Part shown: positions 39,153-47,156 of the stretch, piece after piece
How the letters are laid out: each line of letters starts with the position of its first letter
How positions within the stretch are numbered: the stretch's first letter is position 1
DNA from: Limnohabitans sp. JirII-31
Lineage (GTDB): Bacteria > Pseudomonadota > Gammaproteobacteria > Burkholderiales > Burkholderiaceae_C
Direction: 5' to 3'
Assembly (NCBI RefSeq): GCF_002778315.1
Contig: NZ_NESA01000004.1
Span: forward strand, 124,001-188,000
DNA: 64,000 bases
Notes under the pieces: generated by a model
What the model saw: only the letters and a program-made list of their open reading frames with translations
Databases searched by the model: none
Told to the model about the DNA's origin: nothing
Program-made: the position numbers and the translations under genes

Positions 39153-39482
39153 TCACGCTGCCTTAGCGCGCGTTCGCTGGGGGGTAGTCTTCAAACGAAT
39201 TTCCACCGTTCTTCCCACTGCGCTTGCCGCCTTGATCAAGGTGTCCAGCTGAATGGACAAGTTGCTCGGGTCAAGCACGCGGTCAAGCTGGGAGCGGCTG
39301 GTCGCCATCCGTTGCGCCATGCTGACTTTGCTGATCTTGCCGCTTTGCATGGCGTCGTCTAATTGCTCGGCCAATGCTCGCTTGAGTGCACGGGCCTGTA
39401 CCTCTTCATAGATGCCATCCTCTTTGAGGAAGTCATCAAAACTGCTGCCCATATGGGGGTTCGGCTTAGTTGTCTTGGCCAT
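39153..39482 (-). CDS. higA: HigA-like antitoxin (XRE-type helix-turn-helix)
   Basis: A 109-aa protein. The C-terminal half has SMAQRMATSRSQLDRVLDP, a helix-turn-helix of the XRE class, and NLSIQLDTLIKAASAVGRTV. The N-terminal SSFDDFLKEDGIYEEVQARA is typical of antitoxins paired with Gp49/HigB toxins. ATG at 39482 has an AAGGAG site and overlaps the end of the toxin frame by 17 bp, the usual layout. The toxin itself is broken, so this antitoxin has no working partner here. Confidence 0.85.
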   Translation of the reverse strand: MAKTTKPNPHMGSSFDDFLKEDGIYEEVQARALKRALAEQLDDAMQSGKISKVSMAQRMATSRSQLDRVLDPSNLSIQLDTLIKAASAVGRTVEIRLKTTPQRTRAKAA

Positions 39483-39686
39483 GTTGCCACTCCTTGAATC
39501 GTTTGTTTGCCAACTCGATATCGGCTGGGTTGGTTTGCCGATCGGCCACTTGTACTGCACGTATGCAATGTCTTCCCCGATGCTCTGCCGATCTGATTTG
39601 TCCAGTCCCTTCAACCAGTCACGGACGGGTTCATCGCCACTCGCAGTGCAATAAAAAATTGCTGGAATTTTTCTATAAGAAGACAC
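39466..39686 (-). pseudogene. HigB/Gp49-like toxin with frameshifting internal deletion
   Basis: From a GTG at 39686 the frame reads RKIPAIFYCTASGDEPVRDW and then LKGLDKSDRQSIGED...VQYKWPIGKP, the first 45 or so residues of a Gp49-type mRNA interferase. At IGKP the frame is lost; the correct C-terminal end (QTNPADIELANKRFKEWQ, then HGQDN and a stop at 39466) continues in another frame. The central strands of the toxin, about 45-50 residues, are absent. The 221-bp length is not divisible by three. The antitoxin is intact, so the pair was disarmed. Confidence 0.8.
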
Positions 39687-39728
39687 ACTTAAATTGTACC
39701 TTATGAGGTTCTTTTTTTGGACATGTGA

Positions 39729-39890
39729 ACCGCCAAGCATTACCCGCTTGAACCCCTTCGCTGCACTTTGGCTATCACCCGATTCCTCATTCCCAACCAC
39801 ATCCCCCTCGCTGAACGCCTGCGCCCAAGCAGCTTGGGCGAGGGCATGGCCTCTGAGACTTGCCTTCCAGTCAGGCAAACCGACAAGATC
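39729..39890 (+). pseudogene. Decayed second copy of the rarA 5' region
   Basis: From 39729 the sequence follows 41164 onward: the upstream bases ACCGCCAAGC, the TTG-started peptide MAITRFLIPN, and HIPLAERLRP are all shared with rarA. Relative to the functional gene this copy lacks 12 bp (exactly the GTGTCTTCCACC that contains the alternative GTG start) and about 34 bp lying between two TGGGCGAG repeats. Beyond 39890 similarity fades. It is truncated well before Walker A and is not a gene. Confidence 0.8.
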
Positions 39891-39922
39891 GCCCCCATCA
39901 TTGGCCCGTTTAGACCTCCAAC

Positions 39923-39974
39923 GACGATGGCAGCGACGATGGCAGCGACGATGGCAGCGACGATGGCAGCGACG
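39923..39974. repeat. 12-bp tandem repeat, 4.3 copies
   Basis: Four perfect units of GACGATGGCAGC (39923-39970) followed by GACG. The array is non-coding in any convincing frame and has no CRISPR-like spacers. It lies between the rarA remnant and the hip operators. Confidence 0.9.
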
Positions 39975-40032
39975 GGTTGACTGCCGTTTCTAGGTTGAAT
40001 CACTTAAACAAGGACGCAAGGGAATAATAATT

Positions 40033-40142
40033 TCCCGTTCGGGATTTTTTCTGACACGGCTTGCGTGAGTATTCACTTATATCCCTATCGGGAAATATTC
40101 TTGCCGTGCAGAGAAAACCCCCGGATAATTTACCGAACGGGA
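40033..40142. promoter_or_regulatory. hipB promoter with three operator-like palindromes at 49-bp spacing
   Basis: Three matches to TCCC-N4-GGGA occur: TCCCGTTCGGGA at 40033-40044, TCCCTATCGGGA at 40082-40093 and the degenerate TACCGAACGGGA at 40131-40142. Both intervals are exactly 49 bp. A promoter with -35 TTGCCG (40101-40106) and -10 GATAAT (40124-40129), spacing 17, lies between sites 2 and 3, so site 3 covers the predicted start of transcription. HipB of E. coli binds TATCC-N8-GGATA type sites and autorepresses; these resemble that arrangement. Confidence 0.7.
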
Positions 40143-40148
40143 AATTGC

Positions 40149-40397
40149 ATGACAACCATCACATCGGCTCAACAGCTGGGCCAAGCCATTCGCTCAACGC
40201 GCAAACATCTGCGGCTCACACAGCCCCAACTGGCATTGACAGCAGGCGTGGGGGTGCGCTTTATTGTTGAGTTAGAAGCTGGCAAACCAACTGTGCGACT
40301 CGATGCGGTGATGCGCGTGATCGCCTCTCTCGGTGGGGTGATCCACGTGGAGGGTTTGACATCACCTGAACATGAGAACACAAGAGATGCCGCATAA
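40149..40397 (+). CDS. hipB: HipB-like antitoxin / repressor
   Basis: An 82-aa XRE-family protein with LGQAIRSTRKHLRLTQPQLA (helix-turn-helix from residue 10) and IVELEAGKPTVRLDAVMRVI, matching HipB, the DNA-binding antitoxin of the HipA kinase. The ATG at 40149 sits 6 bp after the third operator. hipA starts within its last codons. The gene looks intact, although its toxin partner is truncated. Confidence 0.88.
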   Translation: MTTITSAQQLGQAIRSTRKHLRLTQPQLALTAGVGVRFIVELEAGKPTVRLDAVMRVIASLGGVIHVEGLTSPEHENTRDAA

Positions 40398-40749
40398 ATT
40401 AAAAGTCTGGCTCTTCAATGAACCCGTGGGCACATTGGGTTTGGTCAACGGACGACTCAGCTTTGAATACGCGCAGGAGTGGCTGCAAAACCCCCAAGCC
40501 ATGGCCATCTCTTGCGCCTTGCCACTCCAAGCCGCCACCTTTGATGACCATCTGAGCCGCCCTTTCTTTGCGGGCCTACTGCCCGAGGGAAAAATGCGCC
40601 AACTCATAGCTCAGCAGCTGCATGTCTCGGGCCAAAACGACTTTGCATTGCTCGACCATCTCGGCGGAGAGTGTGCAGGTGCCATCTCCCTGCTGGAACA
40701 AGGGCAACAGCATTCAGTGCTGGGCCAAACAATGGGGCATCCGGTTTGA
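40387..40749 (+). pseudogene. HipA toxin, N-terminal stump
   Basis: From the ATG at 40387 the frame encodes the HipA N-subdomain: HKLKVWLFNEPVGTLGLVNG and RPFFAGLLPEGKMRQLIAQQ, then HLGGECAGAISLLE. HipA is a Ser/Thr kinase of about 440 aa that phosphorylates glutamyl-tRNA synthetase; here only about 115 residues are homologous, with no kinase lobe, ATP loop or catalytic Asp. After position 40724 the DNA changes to transposase sequence in another frame and a stop follows at 40747. It cannot be toxic as a kinase. Confidence 0.85.
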
Positions 40750-40879
40750 ATACATCCAGCCAGGCAAACCGCAGCAAAACGCTTATGTCGAACGGTTTAA
40801 CAGAACTGTTCGGTATGAATGGCTGTCCCAGTACTACTGGGCTGATCTACAGGAGGTTCAGATGTTCGCGACCCAGTGA
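40724..40879 (+). mobile_element. IS3-family transposase C-terminal remnant
   Basis: In the second frame the DNA encodes AKQWGIRFEYIQPGKPQQNA, then YVERFNRTVRYEWLSQYYWA, then a stop after MFATQ at 40877-40879. This is the last third of an IS3-type OrfB integrase core, with the third DDE acidic residue in YVERFNR. The upstream catalytic part, OrfA and inverted repeats are not visible, so only a stump remains. It marks the event that cut hipA. Confidence 0.82.
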
Positions 40880-41203
40880 GTAGGCATCCCCCTGTTGGCC
40901 CACACTGGGCATCATAGAACTGAGGTGGTGCTGCAAGTCGAGTCAGTGCAGGCAATCAAGGAGTGGGCGTGGCCCGCCGAGTGAGACCTAACCCTTCACA
41001 GGGACTTCCCAAGTAGTCAAGCACTCGCAGGCGCGAGTTATTCACTGTTGACGGCTTTCTTGCACGGGCATGACGGCCTTGTTGCGCCTTAGTGGGCGCG
41101 GACCCAGATACGAACCGCTCGGCAGGGCCCCATTCCGTTCCCGTGGTCATGGCTGCCCCATTTAACCGCCAAGCCTCTCCCGCTTGACCCCCTTCGCTAC
41201 ACT
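40880..41203. other. Gene-poor stretch upstream of rarA
   Basis: 324 bp without a convincing gene. A 64-codon minus-strand frame (40956-41150) has no recognisable motif or ribosome site. The last 40 bp are the rarA 5' flank that is duplicated at 39729. No insertion-sequence ends are visible. Confidence 0.6.
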
Positions 41204-42523
41204 TTGGCCATCACCCGATTCCTCCTCCCCAACGTGTCTTCCACCCACATCCCCCTCGCCGAACGCCTGCGCCCACGCATCTTGGGCGAGGTCATTGGTC
41301 AGCAGCATTTGCTGGGCGAGGGCATGGCATTGCGAGTGGCGTTTGAGTCGGGCCAACCACACAGCTGCATTTTGTGGGGCCCGCCCGGTGTGGGCAAAAC
41401 CACCATCGCGCGTTTGATGGCCGATGCGTTTGATGCACAGTTTTTGTCCATCAGCGCGGTGTTGGGCGGTGTGAAAGAAATCCGTGAAGCGGTGGAGATG
41501 GCGGTGGCCGTGCGCGATGGCTTGGACCCTCGGCGCACCATCATGTTTGTGGACGAGGTGCACCGTTTCAACAAAAGCCAGCAAGACGCGTTTTTGCCGC
41601 ATGTCGAGTCGGGGCTGTTCACCTTCATTGGTGCGACCACCGAAAACCCCTCGTTCGAGGTGAACTCGGCCTTGTTGTCGCGTGCCGCGGTGTATGTGTT
41701 GCAACCCTTGTCCGTGGACGACCTGGGCCAAATCATCGCCAAGGCGCAAGCCATTGACGCGGTGCCCGCCCTGGACGAAGCAGCACACCAACGTTTGGTG
41801 GCCTATGCCGATGGCGATGCCCGCCGCTTGCTCAACACCCTAGAAACCTTGGCTGTTGCGGCCACACGTGAAAAGCTTCCAGAGATCAACGACGTTTGGT
41901 TGATGCGTGTGCTCGGCGAGCGCATGCGCCGCTACGACAAAGGCGGCGAACAGTTCTACGACACCATCAGCGCCTTGCACAAGTCGGTGCGTGGCTCCGA
42001 CCCCGATGCCGCGCTGTATTGGCTGGTGCGCATGCTCGATGGTGGGGCCGAGCCCAAGTACATGGCGCGTCGTTTGATTCGCATGGCCAGCGAAGACATT
42101 GGCTTGGCCGACCCACGTGCCCTGCGTTTGGCGCTGGACGCCGCCGAGGTGTACGAGCGCTTGGGCAGCCCCGAAGGCGAGTTGGCCCTGGCCGAGTGCG
42201 TGGTGTACCTAGCGGTGGCGCCCAAGTCGAACGCGGTCTACAAGGCCTACAACGAGGCGCGCGCGCTCATCAAAAAAGATGGCACCCGCCCGGTGCCCAT
42301 GCATTTGCGCAACGCGCCCACGAAGATGATGAAAGACATGGACTGGGGCAAGGGCTACCGCTACGCGCACGACGAAGAAGACGGCTTTGCCGCCGGAGAA
42401 ACCTACATGCCTGAGGGGCTGCACAATCCGGGCTTCTACCGCCCGGTAGAGCGCGGTTTGGAAATCAAAATAGCCGACAAGTTGCGCCAGTTGCGTGACA
42501 AAAACCAACAAGCAGGTCAGTGA
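41204..42523 (+). CDS. rarA: RarA/MgsA, replication-associated recombination ATPase
   Basis: A 439-aa AAA+ clamp-loader-like protein acting at stalled forks. Walker A is GPPGVGKTT, the sensor and Walker B are FVDEVHRFNKSQQDAFLPH, and GATTENPSFE is the arginine-finger region. Start choice: TTG at 41204 adds MAITRFLLPN, whereas GTG at 41234 gives MSSTHIPLAERLRP, closer to the E. coli protein; neither has a clear ribosome site. livH starts 7 bp after its stop. Its 5' end is duplicated upstream. Confidence 0.95.
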   Translation: MAITRFLLPNVSSTHIPLAERLRPRILGEVIGQQHLLGEGMALRVAFESGQPHSCILWGPPGVGKTTIARLMADAFDAQFLSISAVLGGVKEIREAVEMAVAVRDGLDPRRTIMFVDEVHRFNKSQQDAFLPHVESGLFTFIGATTENPSFEVNSALLSRAAVYVLQPLSVDDLGQIIAKAQAIDAVPALDEAAHQRLVAYADGDARRLLNTLETLAVAATREKLPEINDVWLMRVLGERMRRYDKGGEQFYDTISALHKSVRGSDPDAALYWLVRMLDGGAEPKYMARRLIRMASEDIGLADPRALRLALDAAEVYERLGSPEGELALAECVVYLAVAPKSNAVYKAYNEARALIKKDGTRPVPMHLRNAPTKMMKDMDWGKGYRYAHDEEDGFAAGETYMPEGLHNPGFYRPVERGLEIKIADKLRQLRDKNQQAGQ

Positions 42524-42529
42524 ACCCCT

Positions 42530-43459
42530 ATGGATGTTTTGCTTCAACAGGTCATCAATGGTCTCGTGCTGGGCAGCATGTATGCGCTGGTGGCCTTGGG
42601 CTACACCATGGTCTACGGCATCATCAACCTGATCAACTTTGCGCATGGCGAGGTGTTGATGGTGGGCGCGTTGTGCAGCTGGTCGATGATCGGTTGGTTG
42701 CAGCCCTTGTTGCCCAACACGCCGGGTTGGGTGATTTTGTTGCTCTCCATGGTGGTGGCCTGTGTGGCCGCAGCGGCCTTGAATTTGGCGATTGAAAAAA
42801 TTGCCTACCGCCCATTGCGCAACGCGCCCAAGTTGGCACCCTTGATCACCGCCATTGGCATCTCGATCTTGCTGCAAACCTTGGCCATGATCATCTGGAA
42901 GCCCAACTACAAGCCTTACCCCACGCTGTTGCCCAGCACGCCGATACCCATTGGCGACGCGGTGATCACGCCCACCCAACTGATGATCTTGGCGGTCACC
43001 GCCATGGCGCTGGCCGTGCTGTCGTGGTTGGTCAATGCCACGTCGCTGGGGCGCGCCATGCGGGCCACGGCCGAGAACCCGCGCGTGGCGAGCTTGATGG
43101 GCGTCAAACCCGATGTGGTGATTTCGGCCACCTTTGTCATTGGTGCGGTGCTGGCCACCATTGCGGGGGTGATGTGGGCGTCGAACTACGGCACGGTGCA
43201 GCACGCGATGGGCTTTTTGCCCGGCCTCAAAGCTTTCACGGCGGCTGTGTTTGGTGGCATTGGCAACCTCACGGGCGCGGTGGTGGGCGGCTTGTTGCTG
43301 GGCTTGATCGAGTCCATCGGCTCGGGCTACCTGGGTGAGTTGACAGGTGGTGTGCTGGGCAGCCAGTACACCGACATCTTGGCGTTTCTGGTGCTCATCT
43401 TGATCTTGACCTTGCGACCCTCGGGCTTGCTGGGTGAGCGTGTGGCGGACCGCGCATGA
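42530..43459 (+). CDS. livH: Branched-chain amino acid ABC permease LivH
   Basis: A 309-aa inner-membrane permease with eight or nine helices; NGLVLGSMYALVALGYTMVY and INLINFAHGEVLMVGA are the family signature. It pairs with LivM. The ATG at 42530 follows the rarA stop by 6 bp. The operon livHMGF has no substrate-binding gene in the window. The family also includes permeases for urea, amides and aromatic acids, so the substrate is open. Confidence 0.94.
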   Translation: MDVLLQQVINGLVLGSMYALVALGYTMVYGIINLINFAHGEVLMVGALCSWSMIGWLQPLLPNTPGWVILLLSMVVACVAAAALNLAIEKIAYRPLRNAPKLAPLITAIGISILLQTLAMIIWKPNYKPYPTLLPSTPIPIGDAVITPTQLMILAVTAMALAVLSWLVNATSLGRAMRATAENPRVASLMGVKPDVVISATFVIGAVLATIAGVMWASNYGTVQHAMGFLPGLKAFTAAVFGGIGNLTGAVVGGLLLGLIESIGSGYLGELTGGVLGSQYTDILAFLVLILILTLRPSGLLGERVADRA

Positions 43460-44541
43460 CACGTCACCTGTCGAACCGCTGGCTCATGGCCGCCTTGCTG
43501 CTGGCGCTGCCCTTGGTGTTGCAAAGCTTTGGCAATGCCTGGGTGCGCATTGCCGACATGTCGTTGCTCTATGTGTTGCTGGCGCTGGGCTTGAACATTG
43601 TGGTGGGTTATGCGGGCTTGCTCGACCTGGGCTATGTGGCGTTTTTTGCGGTGGGTGCGTACTTGTATGGACTGCTCGCCTCACCGCATTTGCTGGAGAG
43701 TTTTCCGGCCATGGCCGCACTCTTTCCACAAGGCCTGCACCTGAGTTTGTGGCTGGTGCTGCCGCTGGCCGCTGGCTTGGCTGGACTGTTTGGCGTGCTG
43801 CTGGGTGCGCCCACCTTGAAGCTGCGGGGCGACTACTTGGCCATCGTCACACTGGGCTTTGGTGAAATCATTCGCGTGTTTTTGAACAACCTCGACCAAC
43901 CCGTCAACATCACCAACGGACCCAAAGGCATTGGGCCGATCGATGCGGTCACGGTGTGGGGCTATCCCTTGTCGCGGCGTTTGGATTTGGGCTTCATCGA
44001 ACTGCCTGGCGTCACCTTGTATTACTACCTCTTCCTCACCCTGGTGGTGGCGAGCGTGGTGGTGTGCCACCGGCTGGAAAACTCGCGCATTGGACGCGCC
44101 TGGATGGCGATTCGTGAAGACGAAATTGCCGCCAAGGCCATGGGCTTGAACACGCGCAACTTGAAGCTCATGGCCTTTGGCATGGGCGCCACGTTTGGCG
44201 GCATGTCGGGGGCCATGTTCGCGGCCTTCCAAGGCTTTATCTCGCCGGAGTCGTTCAGCCTCATGGAGTCGGTGATGATCGTCGCCATGGTGGTGCTGGG
44301 TGGCTTGGGCCATTTGCCCGGCGTGATTTTGGGGGCTGTGTTGCTGGCCGCTTTGCCCGAAGCCCTGCGCTATGTGGCGGGCCCCTTGCAAGAAATGACC
44401 GATGGTCGTTTGGACGCGGCCATCCTGCGTCAGCTGTTGATTGCCTTGGCCATGGTGGGCGTCATGCTGTGGCGGCCGCGTGGTCTGTGGCCCAGCCCTG
44501 AGCACGGCCAACACCTGCCCCAGCCAGGAGCCAAGCCGTGA
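43456..44541 (+). CDS. livM: Branched-chain amino acid ABC permease LivM
   Basis: A 361-aa permease with about ten helices. YVLLALGLNIVVGYAGLLDL and GYVAFFAVGAYLYG match LivM, and SRIGRAWMAIREDEIAAKAM (SRIGR appears here as NSRIGRAW) is the EAA-like loop that contacts the ATPases. It overlaps livH by 4 bp (ATGA) and livG overlaps its stop, giving tight coupling. Confidence 0.94.
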   Translation: MTRHLSNRWLMAALLLALPLVLQSFGNAWVRIADMSLLYVLLALGLNIVVGYAGLLDLGYVAFFAVGAYLYGLLASPHLLESFPAMAALFPQGLHLSLWLVLPLAAGLAGLFGVLLGAPTLKLRGDYLAIVTLGFGEIIRVFLNNLDQPVNITNGPKGIGPIDAVTVWGYPLSRRLDLGFIELPGVTLYYYLFLTLVVASVVVCHRLENSRIGRAWMAIREDEIAAKAMGLNTRNLKLMAFGMGATFGGMSGAMFAAFQGFISPESFSLMESVMIVAMVVLGGLGHLPGVILGAVLLAALPEALRYVAGPLQEMTDGRLDAAILRQLLIALAMVGVMLWRPRGLWPSPEHGQHLPQPGAKP

Positions 44542-45401
44542 CCACTGCCACATCAACCACACATGAAACGTCGGCCACGCTTGCCATGACCCAGCCCGCC
44601 ATGACGGCGGTGTCGCCCCCATCGGCCCTGTCGCCCGATTGGGTGCTCCAGGTGTCGGGCATTTCCAAACGCTTTGGTGGCTTGCAGGCCTTGAGCGATG
44701 TGGGCATGCAGATTGCGCGTGGTCAGGTGTATGGCTTGATTGGCCCCAACGGCGCGGGCAAGACCACCTTCTTCAACGTCATCACCGGGCTGTACACGCC
44801 CGACACTGGGCGCTTTGAGTTGGCGGGGCGTCCCTACCAACCGACGGACGTGCACCGCGTGGCACAGGCGGGCATTGCCCGCACGTTTCAAAACATCCGT
44901 TTGTTTGCTGAGATGACAGCATTGGAAAACGTCATGGTGGGTCGCCATGTGCGCACGGGCTCTGGCTTGCTGGGTGCGATCTTCAAAACCCGCCACTTCA
45001 TGGCCGAAGAGGCCGCCATTGAACAACGCGCCCACGAGCTGCTCGATTACGTGGGCATTGCCCCCTTGGCCCATTACAAGGCGCGCACGCTGAGCTATGG
45101 CGACCAGCGCCGCTTGGAAATTGCCCGAGCCTTGGCCACCGACCCGCAACTCATTGCGCTGGATGAACCCGCTGCGGGCATGAACGCCACCGAGAAGGTG
45201 CAGCTGCGTGCGCTGATCGACAAAATTCGCCACGACCACCGCACGGTGTTGCTGATTGAGCATGACGTGAAATTGGTGATGGGCCTGTGCGATCGCGTGA
45301 CGGTGCTGGACTACGGCAAGGTGATCGCGCAGGGCACGCCCGCCGAGGTGCAACGCGACCCTCAGGTCATCGAGGCCTACTTGGGCACAGGAGGCCACTG
45401 A
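44538..45401 (+). CDS. livG: Branched-chain amino acid ABC ATPase LivG
   Basis: A 287-aa ATPase. After a Thr/Ser-rich leader of about 30 residues comes the ABC domain: Walker A GPNGAGKTT, signature LSYGDQRRLEIARAL and Walker B LIALDEPAAGMN, the last two typical of LivG. The extra N-terminal leader is not part of the family core; a start at an internal ATG (44586) would shorten it, but the overlap with livM favours 44538. Confidence 0.94.
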   Translation: MTTATSTTHETSATLAMTQPAMTAVSPPSALSPDWVLQVSGISKRFGGLQALSDVGMQIARGQVYGLIGPNGAGKTTFFNVITGLYTPDTGRFELAGRPYQPTDVHRVAQAGIARTFQNIRLFAEMTALENVMVGRHVRTGSGLLGAIFKTRHFMAEEAAIEQRAHELLDYVGIAPLAHYKARTLSYGDQRRLEIARALATDPQLIALDEPAAGMNATEKVQLRALIDKIRHDHRTVLLIEHDVKLVMGLCDRVTVLDYGKVIAQGTPAEVQRDPQVIEAYLGTGGH

Positions 45402-45402
45402 C

Positions 45403-46134
<732 letters not shown>

Positions 46135-46168
46135 GTCGGGCGAGAGTGTGGGTGGGGGGCGGTGACGC

Positions 46169-46369
46169 TCAAGGCGTCATGATCCAAATTAGCACCTGCT
46201 TGGCAATGAAGCCAATCATGCCAAAGGCCAGCACCAAAAACAGCACAAAGGTGCCGAACTTGCCCGCTTTGGACTCTCGTGCCAACGAGTAAATGATGAA
46301 CAGCATGTAGAGCATGAAGCCCCCCACGCCGAAGGTCAGGCCAAATTGGGCGAATTGTTCTTCGGTCAT
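46169..46369 (-). CDS. DUF2788 small membrane protein
   Basis: A 66-aa protein with two hydrophobic helices (residues 10-29 and 40-62) joined by a short basic loop ARESKAGKFG. The size and pattern match DUF2788, a small family found in beta- and gammaproteobacteria with no assigned function. It lies 6 bp downstream of the DUF2189 gene on the same strand, so they are probably expressed together. Confidence 0.8.
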   Translation of the reverse strand: MTEEQFAQFGLTFGVGGFMLYMLFIIYSLARESKAGKFGTFVLFLVLAFGMIGFIAKQVLIWIMTP

Positions 46370-46375
46370 ACCCGC

Positions 46376-47152
46376 TCAATGCGCGTCCGGGTCATGGCTG
46401 ACCAAATCGCGGTAGGCATGCCAACTGGCGTGTCCCAACATGGGCACCACCGCCAGCAACCCCAAGAAGGCAGACCCAATGCCCAGCGCGGTGAACAAAC
46501 TCAGCAGCGCCGCCCACAGCGCCATGGCCAAGGGGTTGAGGGCCACCACCCGCCAGCTGGTGAGGATGGCTTGTTGCAAGCTCAGGGTGGGATGGTCGAG
46601 CAAGAGGGGAATGGTCACCAAGGTGGAGGCAAACATGGGGGCGGCCAGTACCGCGCCCATGAGCACCCACAGCTCAAACAAACCAAAGTTGGGTTGCAAC
46701 ACCACCAGTCGCACAAAGTCGGCGGGCGAGTACACGCTGGCGGGCAGCATCCAATGGATGAGTGCGGCAGAGCACACCAGCCAGCCCACGCTGGTCAGCG
46801 CCAACAGCAGGCCAAATTGACGCAGTCGGCGGTCGCCGCTGAACCAAATGCGAAACGCGTCGGCCACGCTGGCGTCTTCGCCGCGCTCTAGCCGACGACT
46901 GATGTCGTACAGGCCCGAGGCGAGCAAGGGGGCAATGGTCATGCACACCGACAGCATGGCGGCCAGCCACCAAAACGCATGCCGTGCAAACCAAAACAAG
47001 GCACCCCCCACGAGGGCCAAGATCAGGCCATGCATCACGCCTGCCGTGGGGCAGCGCTCCATGTCGCGCCACGCCAGCGCCAGCCAATGCAAAGGTCGCA
47101 AGAGCTCCACCTCTCGGGCGTGCAGTTCGGGGTGGCGCGGTGGTGTGGGCAT
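46376..47152 (-). CDS. DUF2189 family membrane protein
   Basis: A 258-aa protein with six hydrophobic helices, matching DUF2189 (loosely compared with cytochrome oxidase subunit I but without heme-ligating His pairs). The N-terminal WLALAWRDMERCPTAGVMHG is typical. Role unknown. The downstream neighbour is a DUF2788 protein. Confidence 0.8.
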   Translation of the reverse strand: MPTPPRHPELHAREVELLRPLHWLALAWRDMERCPTAGVMHGLILALVGGALFWFARHAFWWLAAMLSVCMTIAPLLASGLYDISRRLERGEDASVADAFRIWFSGDRRLRQFGLLLALTSVGWLVCSAALIHWMLPASVYSPADFVRLVVLQPNFGLFELWVLMGAVLAAPMFASTLVTIPLLLDHPTLSLQQAILTSWRVVALNPLAMALWAALLSLFTALGIGSAFLGLLAVVPMLGHASWHAYRDLVSHDPDAH

Positions 47153-47156
47153 GGGC

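Noticed and set aside
39923-39974. Possible CRISPR array
   Set aside because: 12-bp units are directly adjacent with no spacers; too short for CRISPR repeats.
39740-40003. 87-codon minus-strand frame with Ala-Ile-Val repeats
   Set aside because: The repeats are the translation of the 12-bp DNA array and the rest is the antisense of the rarA remnant.
40956-41150. 64-codon minus-strand frame in the gap before rarA
   Set aside because: No ribosome site, no motif, in an area of decayed sequence.
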